Below, in pieces: positions 51,755 to 60,501 of a stretch of 64,000 nucleotides of DNA (its first letter is position 1; every line of letters starts with the position of its first letter). The notes under the pieces were generated by a model that had not been told where the DNA came from, ran no database searches, and worked only from the letters and a program-made list of their open reading frames with translations. Origin of the DNA: Bin103 sp002238925 (GTDB lineage: Bacteria > Spirochaetota > Spirochaetia > SZUA-6 > Bin103); the NCBI GenBank assembly GCA_965208065.1, contig OZ242313.1:1984001-2048000 (forward strand). Reading direction: 5' to 3'. The position numbers were made by a program, and so were the translations under genes.

Positions 51755-52768
51755 TCAAGAGCGCTTGCGGCGGGGGGCGGAGAAGCGGCCGGCGCCGCCG
51801 CGCAGGCGGGGGTCGATCCGGTCGCGGATGGCGTCGCCGAACATGTTGAACCCGTACACCACGACGGTGAGGAATATGCCCGGCCACATGGCCAGCAAGG
51901 GCGCCACCTGCATGTAGCGGCGCCCCTCCCGGCTCAGCAGGCCGCCCCAGCTCGGCACGCTCAGCGGCAACCCGAAGCCGAGGAAGCTCAGGGAAGCCTC
52001 GGTGATGATCACCGTGCCGATGGTGATGCTGAAGATGATGATGATGATCGGCGGCATCACGTTGGGCATCACGTGGCGTAGCGAGGTGCGCCACACCGGG
52101 CTGCCGACGGCCTGCGCGGCCTGGAAGTAGGCGTTCTCCTTGACCCCGATCACCGCACCCCGGACCACGCGCGAGCTGCCGATGCCGTACACCAGCCCCA
52201 GCACCACGATGACCTGCAGCGCACCGGTGCCCAGGATCGACATGACGGTCATCAGCAGCAGCAGTCCCGGGAACGCCATCCAGGCGTCGACGAGTCTCTG
52301 CAGCACCAGGTCGAGCCGGCCGCCCACGAACCCCGACAGGCCACCGACCACGGTGGCAACCAGCACCGCCACCACGGTCGCCGCGAAGCCGACCAGCAGC
52401 GACAAGCGCGCGCCGTAGATGTTGCGGCTCAGGAAGTCACGCCCGGTGTGATCGGTTCCCAGCAGATGCTGGGCGGATGGGGCTTGCAGGCTCCGGGTCA
52501 CGTCCTGGCGCTGCTCGGGGTCGGGCGCCAGCAGGTCGGCGAACACGCTCACCAGCACGAACAGCACGATGATCACCGCGCCGAGCAGCCCGAGCGGCTT
52601 TTCCCGCACCAGCCGGCGCGCGAACTCGGTCCAGGGGCTGCGCTGGCCCCGGCGAGATTGCCCCCGGTCCGCGCGGCGCGCACGGCTTCGGCTGCGACCC
52701 CGTGCTCCTGCGGCGGCGGACTCGATCGTGGTGGTGGCGCTGCCCGTCGTTCTTGCGGGGTCCGTCAC
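51755..52768 (-). CDS. Dipeptide/oligopeptide ABC permease, DppC-like (cluster 2)
   Basis: A 337-residue permease. An Arg/Ala-rich cytosolic N-terminus of about 50 residues precedes REKPLGLLGAVIIVLFVLVS. LLGTDHTGRDFLSRNIYGAR and the EAA region AAQAVGSPVWRTSLRHVMP are family signatures. It ends RGGAGRFSAPRRKRS. It is highly similar to 56048-56980 (cluster 3). GTG 52768 overlaps the DppB stop (GTGA). Its DppB partner has lost its N-terminus, so the transporter may be inactive. Confidence 0.87.
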   Translation of the reverse strand: MTDPARTTGSATTTIESAAAGARGRSRSRARRADRGQSRRGQRSPWTEFARRLVREKPLGLLGAVIIVLFVLVSVFADLLAPDPEQRQDVTRSLQAPSAQHLLGTDHTGRDFLSRNIYGARLSLLVGFAATVVAVLVATVVGGLSGFVGGRLDLVLQRLVDAWMAFPGLLLLMTVMSILGTGALQVIVVLGLVYGIGSSRVVRGAVIGVKENAYFQAAQAVGSPVWRTSLRHVMPNVMPPIIIIIFSITIGTVIITEASLSFLGFGLPLSVPSWGGLLSREGRRYMQVAPLLAMWPGIFLTVVVYGFNMFGDAIRDRIDPRLRGGAGRFSAPRRKRS

Positions 52769-53685
52769 CGGTACCGGATCCTCGGGTCGAGGTAGGCGTA
52801 CAGCAAGTCGATCAGCAGGTTGTTGAACAGGATGAAGGTGGCAAAGAACAGGTTGATGCCCGAGACCATCGGGTAGTCACGGTTCGCCAGCGACTGGACG
52901 AGCAGCGACCCCAGACCGGGCAGGTTGAACAGCGTCTCGATGATCACCGAGCCACCCACCAGGATCGGCAGTTGCAGCCCGATGAGCGTGATCACCGGGA
53001 TGAGCGCGTTCTTCATCGCGTGGCGAACCACGACCACCCGCTCGCGTAGGCCCTTGGCCCAGGCCGTGCGCACGTAGTCCTGGCGCAGCACCTCCAGCAT
53101 CATGGTGCGCGTCATCCGCATCGTGGCGGCAGACAGGTAGGTGCCGAGGATGAGGCCGGGGATGAGGAATATGCCGACATGAGCCAGCGGATCCTCGCTG
53201 AAGGGATACAGTCGCAGCATCGGCGCCCAGCCCCACCAGATGCCGGGAAAGATCAGCACCATCAGGCCCAGCCAGAAGTTGGGGGTGGCCAGCCCGAAGA
53301 TGGCGACGCTGCGCCCCACATAATCGCCCAGGGTGTCCTGGCGCACCGCGGAGAAGATTCCGACCGGCAGCGCGATCACCAGGCCGATGATCAGCGCCGC
53401 CGCCCCCAGCTCCAGGGTGACGGGCACCCTGGCGAGGATCTTCGCCTCCACGGGCGCCAAGTCCCGTTGCAGGGACTGACCGAGCGTACCGCGCAACAGG
53501 ATCCCCGACACCCAGCGCACGTACGCGACGTGGGTTGGGACGTTCAGCCCCAGCATCTCGCTCAGCCGCTCCCGGTCGACCCCGGTCCCGGCGAACTGAG
53601 GGTCGCTCAGCAGAATGTCGATGTAGTCGCCGGGGAGCAGGCGCACCGAGAAGAACACCAGCATGCTCAGGATGAACAGCGTCGG
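52765..53685 (-). pseudogene. DppB-like permease, 5' truncated by deletion (cluster 2)
   Basis: Compared with the intact paralogue at 56977-57939 (MRTYVIRRLLLFIPTLLILS), the first 13 residues are gone: the reading frame begins inside the first helix at PTLFILSMLVFFSVRLLPGD. Directly before it, out of frame, runs the cut binding-protein gene. The rest, to YLDPRIRYR, is intact. The first available ATG (53664) lies within the first helix. Function is doubtful unless translation restarts there. Confidence 0.82.
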
Positions 53686-54650
53686 TCGAAATCAAGCGCG
53701 AACGCACGTCCCGCGAACGTGGCGTTGTCCGGCGTTTCGATCTCGGCCTGCACGCCGATCTCCTTCCAGTAGCCGGCGACCAGCTCCATGTAGCCCACGT
53801 CGCCCCGGTCGCCGTTGGTCATGATCGAGGTCTCGAAGCGGACGCCGTCCGCGCCGCGTGGGTATCCGGCCTCGTCGAGCAGTCGCTCGGCGCCCGCCGG
53901 GTCGTAGGACCAGAACTTCTTGAGTTCTTCGGGCCAGGTATCGAACGGGTTGTTGTAGCCGATCACCGCAGGCCCGACCGACCCCATCGGCTGCCAATCG
54001 CCGAAGCCCAAGAAATAGTTGTCCCTGACGGTCTTCAGGTCGAGCGCCATCTGCAGCGCGTGGCGCACCCTGATGTCGTTAAGGGGAGGCTTATCCATTC
54101 TCATCGACAACGACGTCTCGGATCGGAGCGCGATCGAAAAGAGCTGTATGCCCGGAACATCTTCCTGGAGCTGGACTGCGTTGGCGATCGACTTGATCCG
54201 CGAGACGCCCGTCTCCCCGGTGATATCGATCTGGCCCGACCGCAGTGCCGCAAGCCTGGTCGCCTCGTCGCTCATCATCAGCATCACGAGCTTGTCGGCG
54301 TAGGGCAGGCGGTTCCCCGGGTACTTCTCGTCGTCCTTCCAGTAGTTGGGGTTCCTGTCGAACGTTACCGAAGTGCCGCTGACGTAGTCGTTCATGATGA
54401 AGGGCCCGGTGCCGATCAGGTTGTTGGCGTCGCCGAGCCGGTCGAAGATCTCGGGTGGGTATGCCCGGACGTGGCAGTCGTCGAACAGCTGCCGATGGGT
54501 GTCCGCGTTCGGCCGCGACAGCTTGATCTGCAACGTCAGCTCGTCGGTGGCCGTTACCGACTCGAAGGGCAGCCCTTTTGTTCCCCAGGTATGCGCCGCG
54601 GGCTCCTTGCCGGCAAACCTACAGCCGGGGGGCGGGACGTACTGGCTGCA
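53686..54650 (-). pseudogene. Solute-binding protein family 5, truncated at both ends (cluster 2)
   Basis: The middle of an SBP_bac_5 protein: LQIKLSRPNADTHRQLFDDC, GTGPFIMNDYVSGTSVTFDR, then TRLAALRSGQIDITGE and YNNPFDTWPEEL. There is no signal peptide; the frame is closed by a stop at 54651, and upstream sequence is unclear. The C-terminal third (about 125 residues in the paralogue) is missing at the junction near 53685, where the reading frame runs into the DppB gene out of register and stops at 53667. Confidence 0.85.
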
Positions 54651-54940
54651 TCACGGCGAACCGGCACCAGCGCTGGGAAGTATCGTCACGCATCAGCATA
54701 CGCATCTTTCTGACGGTCCAGATCATCAGCGTCTCACGTCCGCGGCGCCCCGTCAAGGAAGCGTTTTCAAGTCACTCGGAGCTGCGCGAAGAGCTGGGTG
54801 TGTAGCCGGGCGAGCTATGGGCCGTCGTTCGTGGCGACGAGCACTGTACGTGATACCGGCGCTGTGACGCTCGGTACGAGCTTGGCATCGATTGCGTTTG
54901 ACAGCGATTCTTGGCGCCACTACGGTGGCGGGCGCACGGC
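54651..54940. other. Intergenic region with no identifiable gene
   Basis: Between the binding-protein remnant and the Rpn-like gene I see no coding region with a family signature. A minus-strand stretch reading ETLMIWTVRKMRMLMRDDTS may be an out-of-frame continuation of the binding protein, but I could not establish it. No clear promoter for the Rpn-like gene was found. Confidence 0.3.
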
Positions 54941-55981
54941 ATGGCGCGCGAGTTGTATCAGCCGCACGACCACCTGTTCCGCAAGGTGTTCTCCGAGGCG
55001 ACCGAGGCGGCCGGCTTGCTGCGCCCGCATCTGCCGGAGTGGCTGAGCAGCACGCTGGACTGGTCGACGTTGACCCTGCTGGATCGCAGCTACGTGGACG
55101 AAGAGCTGGAGGCCAGCGAGTCCGACCTGCTGTTCGAGGCGCAGTGGCAAGCCGGCGCCGGCCAGGCGGGTGCCGGCGCGGCGGGCAGCAAGCCGGAGCG
55201 GCTCTTGCTGTACGTGCTGTTCGAGCATCAGTCGACGCCGAACCGCTGGATGAGGGTCCGGTTGCTGGAGTACTGTTGCCGTATCTGGGCGGATGCCCTG
55301 CGGGCCGACAACAAGCGAGCGAAGTTGCCGCCCATCGTGCCGGTGGTATTCTACCAGGGTAAGCGGCGCTGGCGGCATGCGCGTGAGTTCGCGGAACTGT
55401 TTGCAGAGGCGGTGCGGGAATGGCCGTGGACGCCACGCTTCGAGCACCTGCTGCTGGACCAGTCGCAGGCGGCGGTCGGCGATGTGCGCGGGGGAGCGCT
55501 GGGCCGTGTCGCGCAGCTTGCGCTGATGGCGGCGGCGCGGCGACGCGTGAGTCAGGTGCGCGCGGCGCTGTTGATGGCGGCGCAGTACATGGGCGAGTTG
55601 GCAGGGAGCGGTCGGATCGAACCGTTCAGAGCCATCGTGAGGTATGTCATCACGACGCAGGACAAGCAGACCGTGAGGGAGTTCGGCGAGGCGTTGCGAC
55701 GGCACGTACCAGGACCGGGAGGAGACATGAAGACGTACGCAGAGGAGTTGCTCCAGGAGGGGCTCCAGGAGGGGCTCCAGGAGGGAATCCAGGAGGGGCT
55801 TCGGAAGGGTCGCCAGGAGGGCCGCCAGGAGGGCCGTCAGGAAGGCCAGCTTGGCACGATCGAGAACTTCTTGCGGGCCGGAATCGAGTGGTCGGTCATC
55901 AAGGAGGCAACCGGTATCGACCAGGAAGCCTTCCAGGCACTCCGCTCGCGGCTTGCAGAGTCGGATGGTACGACCGAGTAA
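54941..55981 (+). CDS. Rpn-like recombination-promoting nuclease / putative transposase family
   Basis: A 346-residue protein of the Rpn/YhgA family (PD-(D/E)XK nuclease fold). The opening PHDHLFRKVFSEATEAAGLL is characteristic. Core acidic residues are visible in ESDLLFEAQW and LYVLFEHQS, with a Gln instead of Lys in the last motif (E-H-Q), as in Rpn proteins. The C-terminal part has a glutamine/glutamate/glycine-rich run (QEG and RQEG units, residues about 271-302) of unknown role, then a helical end EATGIDQEAFQALRSRL. It sits between two related transporter clusters and may promote their recombination; that is inference. Confidence 0.82.
   Translation: MARELYQPHDHLFRKVFSEATEAAGLLRPHLPEWLSSTLDWSTLTLLDRSYVDEELEASESDLLFEAQWQAGAGQAGAGAAGSKPERLLLYVLFEHQSTPNRWMRVRLLEYCCRIWADALRADNKRAKLPPIVPVVFYQGKRRWRHAREFAELFAEAVREWPWTPRFEHLLLDQSQAAVGDVRGGALGRVAQLALMAAARRRVSQVRAALLMAAQYMGELAGSGRIEPFRAIVRYVITTQDKQTVREFGEALRRHVPGPGGDMKTYAEELLQEGLQEGLQEGIQEGLRKGRQEGRQEGRQEGQLGTIENFLRAGIEWSVIKEATGIDQEAFQALRSRLAESDGTTE
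55751..55842 (+). repeat. 12-bp tandem repeats coding LQEG/RQEG
   Basis: Units of CTCCAGGAGGGG with small changes repeat about seven times in frame, giving LQEGLQEGLQEGIQEG and then RQEGRQEGRQEGQ. The purine-rich repeats are slippage-prone; changes by one unit keep the frame. Such QEG tails are common in Rpn-family proteins. Confidence 0.85.
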
Positions 55982-56047
55982 CCTCCCTCTGCAGCAGCAG
56001 TTGTCAGCGGCGCCGGTCTGAACCGCCGAGTCGGCAAGCCGGGGCAT

Positions 56048-56980
56048 TCATTTCGGCGGCCTGCGGCGGGGGGCGGAGAAGCGGCCGGCGCCGCCGCGCA
56101 GGCGGGGGTCGAGCAGGTCGCGCACCGCGTCGCCGAACATGTTGAAGCCGTACACCACAATGGTCAGGAAGATCCCCGGCCACATCGCCAGCCAGGGCGC
56201 CACCTGCATGTAGCGGCGCCCCTCCCGGCTCAGCAGGCCGCCCCAGCTCGGCACGCTCAGCGGCAGCCCGAAGCCGAGGAAGCTCAGCGACGCCTCGGTG
56301 ATGATCACCGAGCCGATGGTGATGCTGAAGATGATGATGATCGGCGGCATCACGTTGGGCAGCACGTGACGCAGCACCGTATGCCAGGTCTGGCTGCCGA
56401 CCGCCTGCGCGGCCTGGAAGTAGGCGTTCTCCTTGACGGCGATCACCGCGCCCCGGACCACGCGCGAGCTGCCGATCCCGAATACCAGCCCCAGTATTAC
56501 GATCACTTGCAGCGTGCCGGTGCCCAGGATCGACATCACCGTCATCAGCAGCAGCAGGCCCGGGAACGCCAGCCAGGCATCGACGATCCGTTGCAGCAGC
56601 AGGTCGAGCCGGCCGCCGACGAACCCCGACAAGCCGCCGACCACCGTGGCAACCAGCACCGCCACCGCGGTCGCCGCGAAGCCCACCAGCAGCGACAGGC
56701 GCGCACCGTAAATGTTGCGGCTCAGGAAGTCCCGCCCGGTGTGATCGGTTCCCAGCAGATGCTCGGCGGAGGGAGGCCGCATGCTCTTCGTCACGTCCTG
56801 GCGCTGCTCGGGGTCGGGCGCCAGCACGTCGGCGAACACGCTTACCAGGACGAACACCACGATGATGACGGCGCCGAGCAGCCCCAACGGTTTCTCCCGG
56901 ACCAGGCGGTAGGAGAAGTCCGCAAGCGGTCCGCGCCGGCGTCGCTGTTCTGCGCCCACGGGATCGGCGATGCTGCTCAT
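56048..56980 (-). CDS. Dipeptide/oligopeptide ABC permease, DppC-like (cluster 3)
   Basis: A 310-residue permease. REKPLGLLGAVIIVVFVLVS, LLGTDHTGRDFLSRNIYGAR and AAQAVGSQTWHTVLRHVLP are the same signatures as in cluster 2, but without the long Arg-rich N-terminus. It ends AGRFSAPRRRPPK. ATG 56980 overlaps the DppB stop (ATGA). It is intact and paired with an intact DppB, but the adjacent binding-protein gene is truncated, so it may use a binding protein from elsewhere. Confidence 0.9.
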   Translation of the reverse strand: MSSIADPVGAEQRRRRGPLADFSYRLVREKPLGLLGAVIIVVFVLVSVFADVLAPDPEQRQDVTKSMRPPSAEHLLGTDHTGRDFLSRNIYGARLSLLVGFAATAVAVLVATVVGGLSGFVGGRLDLLLQRIVDAWLAFPGLLLLMTVMSILGTGTLQVIVILGLVFGIGSSRVVRGAVIAVKENAYFQAAQAVGSQTWHTVLRHVLPNVMPPIIIIFSITIGSVIITEASLSFLGFGLPLSVPSWGGLLSREGRRYMQVAPWLAMWPGIFLTIVVYGFNMFGDAVRDLLDPRLRGGAGRFSAPRRRPPK

Positions 56981-57939
56981 TGGTAGCGAATCCTCGGGTC
57001 GAGGGCGGCGTACAGCAGGTCTATCAGGAGGTTGTTGAACAGGATGAACGTGCCGAACAACAGGTTGATGCCCGACACCATCGGGTAGTCACGGTTGGAC
57101 AGCGCCTGGATGAGCTGCGACCCCAAGCCGGGCAGGTTGAACAGCGTCTCGATGATCACCGAGCCGCCCACCAGGATCGGCAGTTGCAGCCCGATCAGCG
57201 TCACCACCGGGATCAGCGCGTTCTTCAGCGCGTGCCGGACGACGACCAGCCGCTCGCGTAGGCCCTTCGCCCACGCCGTGCGCACGTAGTCCTGCCGCAG
57301 CACCTCCAGCATCATGGTGCGCGTCATCCGCATCGTGGCGGCAGACAGGCCGGTGCCCAGGATCAGTCCGGGTACGACAAACATGCCGATGTGGGCCAGC
57401 GGATCCTCGCTGAACGGATACAGCCGCAGCGGCGGCGCCCAGCCCCACCAGTTGCCGGGAAAGATCAGCACCATCAGGCCCAGCCAGAAGTTGGGGGTGG
57501 CCAGCCCGAAAATGGCGACGCTGCGCCCCGCGTAGTCGCCGGCGCTGTCCTGGCGCACCGCCGAGTAGATGCCGACCGGCAGCGCAATCACCAGGCCGAT
57601 GATCAGCGCCGCCGCCCCCAGTTCCAGGGTGACCGGCACCCTGGCGAGGATCTTCCCCTCCACGGGCGCGTTGCCCCGCTGCAGGGACGGACCGAGCGTA
57701 CCGTGCAACAGAATCCCGGACACCCAGCGCACGTATGCTACGTGGGCTGGAACGTCCAGCCCCATCATCGCGCGCAGGCGATCCTTTTCCTCCTCGCTGC
57801 TGACTCCGAACTGCGTCTCGGCCGTCAGGATGTCGACCAGGTCGCCGGGCAGCAGACGCACGGTAAAGAACACCAGCATGCTCAGGATGAGCAGCGTGGG
57901 GATGAACAGCAGCAGGCGCCGGATGACGTAGGTGCGCAT
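56977..57939 (-). CDS. Dipeptide/oligopeptide ABC permease, DppB-like (cluster 3)
   Basis: A 320-residue permease with the full N-terminus MRTYVIRRLLLFIPTLLILS and VRLLPGDLVDIL, the EAA region TAWAKGLRERLVVVRHALKN and the ending ALDPRIRYQ. It is nearly the same protein as the truncated cluster 2 copy. The ATG at 57939 has only a weak Shine-Dalgarno sequence; a hairpin (57952-57980) lies just upstream. Confidence 0.9.
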   Translation of the reverse strand: MRTYVIRRLLLFIPTLLILSMLVFFTVRLLPGDLVDILTAETQFGVSSEEEKDRLRAMMGLDVPAHVAYVRWVSGILLHGTLGPSLQRGNAPVEGKILARVPVTLELGAAALIIGLVIALPVGIYSAVRQDSAGDYAGRSVAIFGLATPNFWLGLMVLIFPGNWWGWAPPLRLYPFSEDPLAHIGMFVVPGLILGTGLSAATMRMTRTMMLEVLRQDYVRTAWAKGLRERLVVVRHALKNALIPVVTLIGLQLPILVGGSVIIETLFNLPGLGSQLIQALSNRDYPMVSGINLLFGTFILFNNLLIDLLYAALDPRIRYQ

Positions 57940-57951
57940 CGCGAAAATAGG

Positions 57952-57980
57952 GTCCGGGGCCGCGCAGGCCGACCCCGGAC
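57952..57980 (-). terminator. Hairpin between binding protein and permease genes (cluster 3)
   Basis: On the minus strand GTCCGGGG (57973-57980 read from the other end) pairs perfectly with CCCCGGAC, giving an 8-bp GC stem with a 13-base loop, followed after two bases by TATTTT. It is a weak intrinsic terminator or attenuator, in the same place as the strong one at 29770-29807. Confidence 0.6.
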
Positions 57981-58000
57981 GCGAAATTCTTTCGACGAGC

Positions 58001-59156
58001 TTAGTTCATCTCGTCCTTGAGCTGACCATCCACCCACAGGCGCGCATAGATCTCGGTCCAGCCGCAGTTGCCCATCTGCATCTCGCCGTTGTAGCCAACC
58101 AGCCACGGCTGGGAAACGGTAAAGCTTGGCACCAGCGGTCCCCACAGGTAGCGGTGCTGCTCGACCACGTACAGGTCGAGTGCCTTGGCCAGCTCCCGGT
58201 ACTCGTCACCGGTGGTAGCCTGCAACTCGTTCCACCGGGCGTCGAACACCGGGTCGTTGAATGCGCCGCCGGTGAAGCTGGCGCCGGCGCGAAAGCCGCC
58301 GAGACTGCCGTCGAGGTTGCCGTAGTCGGCGCCGACGCTCACGTACCAGGTCAGACCGTCCCACTCTCCGGAACTGATCTGGCCGATGTGCGATGCGTTG
58401 TCGGGCGCGTTGAGTTCCACCTCCACGCCGATCTCCTTCCAGTAGCCGACCTGCAGCTCGTGGTAGCCGATGTCGGAGCGGTCGCCGTTGACCGTCACCG
58501 AGGTCCGGAAGCGAACGCCGTCGGTGCCGCGTGGGTATCCCGCCTCGTCGAGCAGTTGTTCGGCACCTTCGGGGTCGTAGACCCAGTACTGCTTGAGCTC
58601 CTCCGGCCAAGTGTCGAACGGATTGTGGTAGCCGATCCACGCCGGACCAATCGGCCCCCACGGCTGCGGCTTGGCCAGGCCGCGGTAGTAGTTGTCGTTG
58701 ATCGCCTCAATGTCGATCGCCATCTGCATCGCGCGCCGCACCCTGACGTCGCTCAACGGGCCTGCTTCCACCATCTTGAACGCCAACGACGTCTCGGACC
58801 GGAACGAAATCGGCCAGTACTGCATCTCCGGGTGGCGTTCCCGCAGATCCGCCACCGTGCTGATCGACCTGATGGCGGACGTCCCGAGGTCGCCGGTGAT
58901 ATCGATCTGGCGGGAGCGCAGGGCCGCGACCCTGGTCGCCTCGTCGCTCATCATCAGGAATACCAGCCGGTCGACGTAGGGGAGGCGGTTGCCGGGGAAC
59001 TTCTCGTCGTCGCGCCAGTAGTTGGGGTTCTTGTCGAACGTGATCGACGTGGCGCTGACGAACTCGTCCATGATGAACGGCCCGGTGCCGATGACGCTGT
59101 TGGCGTCGTGCAGTGAATCGAAGATCTCCGGCGGGTAGGCGCGTATGTGGCAGTCA
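58001..59156 (-). pseudogene. Solute-binding protein family 5, 5' truncated (cluster 3)
   Basis: The coding frame runs from RDCHIRAYPPEIFDSLHDAN through GTGPFIMDEFVSATSITFDK to a proper C-terminus ending LWVDGQLKDEMN. The signal peptide and roughly the first third are absent. The break at about 59156 joins the gene to the 3' end of the dioxygenase gene, whose stop codon lies in the same bases. In the cluster 2 paralogue the same region reads QLFDDCHVRAYPPEIFD, so homology begins exactly at the junction. Without export signal it cannot work as a binding protein. Confidence 0.82.
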
Positions 59157-60008
59157 CGGGGCAGGTGGCACGGAACGGAGGTGGCGGCCGGGGATCCGGT
59201 TCCAGGGGGCGGGGGCCGCGTTGCCGGCGTAGTCGGGCAGCAGGTGGCGGATGCGGTCCAGTTGGGCCGCCGGCAGGTCGGGCGGCGGGGCGGCGTAGAG
59301 GCGTTCCTGGAATGCGGCGCGCAACGGTTCGCTCAGCTCGTCGTAGCGCGGCAGGTACCACATGGTGATTACGGTGCGGCGCCGGCCGGTGGCGTTGCCG
59401 TGCGCGGAGTGCAGCAGGCGGGCGTCGCCGATTACCAGGTCGCCGGCGCATACGGGCACGTCCACTTCGTCCGGATGGCGCCGGTAGGCGGGGGAGGTGG
59501 ACGGATCCTCGTGCCGCACGGTGTCGTCGTGGCCGGTGCCGATGGTGTCGTGCACGTCGCAGCGCAGGCGATGGGAGCGCGGCAGCACGCGCAGGCAGCC
59601 GTTCTCGGGGCGGGTGTCGACCAGGTACCACATCAGGAACATCTGGTGCGGCAGCGGGTCGGCGCTGACCGGGTCGTCCCAGAACGGCCAGTCCTGGTGC
59701 CAGTAGAGCGGCCCCGAGTGCGGCTCCTTGGCGATAACGAAACCGCTCCAGTAGCGCGGCCGGGGAAAGCCGAGCGCATGCAACGCGTGCAGCGTCTCCG
59801 GCAGGGCGATCAGTTTCGAGAACACCGGATCCTGGTGCTCCATGGCCAAGATGCTGCCCTGGCCGCCGGAGCGCTGCTTCTGTTCGTCGCTGAGGGCGTC
59901 GAGCATGCGGTCGGTAACCACGCGCAGCCGCGCCAGCAGATCCGCCAGCAGCAGGCCGGGCACCACGCAGAACCCCTGGTCGACCAGCGGGGTCCGATTT
60001 GTAGCCAT
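59154..60008 (-). CDS. Phytanoyl-CoA dioxygenase (PhyH) family protein
   Basis: A 284-residue Fe(II)/2-oxoglutarate oxygenase. YWHQDWPFW near residue 128 provides the His-x-Asp iron pair, and LLHSAHGNATGRRRTVITMW near 200 the distal His and the Arg that holds 2-oxoglutarate. PhyH proteins of this type hydroxylate fatty acids, nucleosides or natural products and are very common in some marine symbiont genomes. ATG 60008 is accepted. The C-terminus ends right at the junction with the truncated binding-protein gene, so a few residues could be foreign. Confidence 0.85.
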   Translation of the reverse strand: MATNRTPLVDQGFCVVPGLLLADLLARLRVVTDRMLDALSDEQKQRSGGQGSILAMEHQDPVFSKLIALPETLHALHALGFPRPRYWSGFVIAKEPHSGPLYWHQDWPFWDDPVSADPLPHQMFLMWYLVDTRPENGCLRVLPRSHRLRCDVHDTIGTGHDDTVRHEDPSTSPAYRRHPDEVDVPVCAGDLVIGDARLLHSAHGNATGRRRTVITMWYLPRYDELSEPLRAAFQERLYAAPPPDLPAAQLDRIRHLLPDYAGNAAPAPWNRIPGRHLRSVPPAP

Positions 60009-60045
60009 CGCTACCGGTACGCGAACCTGGCGTTCGGTAGTTGTC

Positions 60046-60130
60046 TCACAGCGCGTTGCGGAGTTCGTCGGCGCTCAGTTCGGTGTCGCGGAGGATCTTG
60101 GCCATCAGCCCCCGCCCGATCGTCTCTCCC
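60046..60130 (-). pseudogene. HicA toxin C-terminal stub
   Basis: Downstream of HicB, minus-strand codons read TIGRGLMAKILRDTELSADE, then LRNAL and stop, which matches the end of HicA proteins. The N-terminal part, including the essential His of the dsRBD-like fold, is missing: only about 16 bases separate the HicB stop from this tail. The toxin cannot be functional. Confidence 0.75.
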
Positions 60131-60145
60131 TCGCCGGCAGCCGGC

Positions 60146-60364
60146 TCATTCGGGCACGGTGACACGCTGGCCGCCCACCAATTCCAGTTCCTGCAATTCG
60201 GTGGTCCCCTCAACCTCAAGGCAAAGTTCGATCGTTTCCCGGATGCGCTCCATGAGTTCATCGAGCGATGCTGCCTGCGTGTGACATCCGCGCGGAGCCG
60301 GTACCGATGCTACGTAGAGCCCATCCTGGTCGCGCTCCACGACTACGTCAAAGCAACCACCCAT
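60146..60364 (-). CDS. hicB: HicB-like antitoxin, orphan
   Basis: A 72-residue HicB domain. FDVVVERDQDGLYVASVPAP, RGCHTQAASLDELMERIRE and IELCLEVEGT are the typical partial RNase H-like fold of HicB. The ATG at 60364 is the first codon of the domain. There is no C-terminal DNA-binding domain, as in short HicBs. Its HicA partner is reduced to a stub immediately downstream, so the antitoxin survives alone. Confidence 0.85.
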   Translation of the reverse strand: MGGCFDVVVERDQDGLYVASVPAPRGCHTQAASLDELMERIRETIELCLEVEGTTELQELELVGGQRVTVPE

Positions 60365-60444
60365 GTCGGCATCCTATCGCAACCCACCGCGTTTCGCCAC
60401 CGGCCCAACACACGGTGCTGCATGCGGGGAAGCAGGCGTGCGTT

Positions 60445-60473
60445 TTGACCGACTTGCGGCAAGGTGCTACGAT
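60445..60473 (+). promoter_or_regulatory. Promoter of the LplABC-type sugar importer operon
   Basis: TTGACC (60445-60450) and TACGAT (60468-60473) are 17 bp apart; the AGGAGG of the first gene lies 15 bases further down. The order fits a standard sigma70-type promoter with a leader of about 20 nt. Confidence 0.6.
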
Positions 60474-60501
60474 TCGGGCCCAATCACAGGAGGAATCGAT
60501 C

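Noticed and set aside
55751..55842. CRISPR-like or regulatory tandem array
   Set aside because: Twelve-base units without spacers, in frame inside the Rpn-like gene.
59072..59631. Pro/Arg-rich minus-strand frame overlapping the dioxygenase
   Set aside because: A register shadow of the PhyH gene and the binding-protein remnant.
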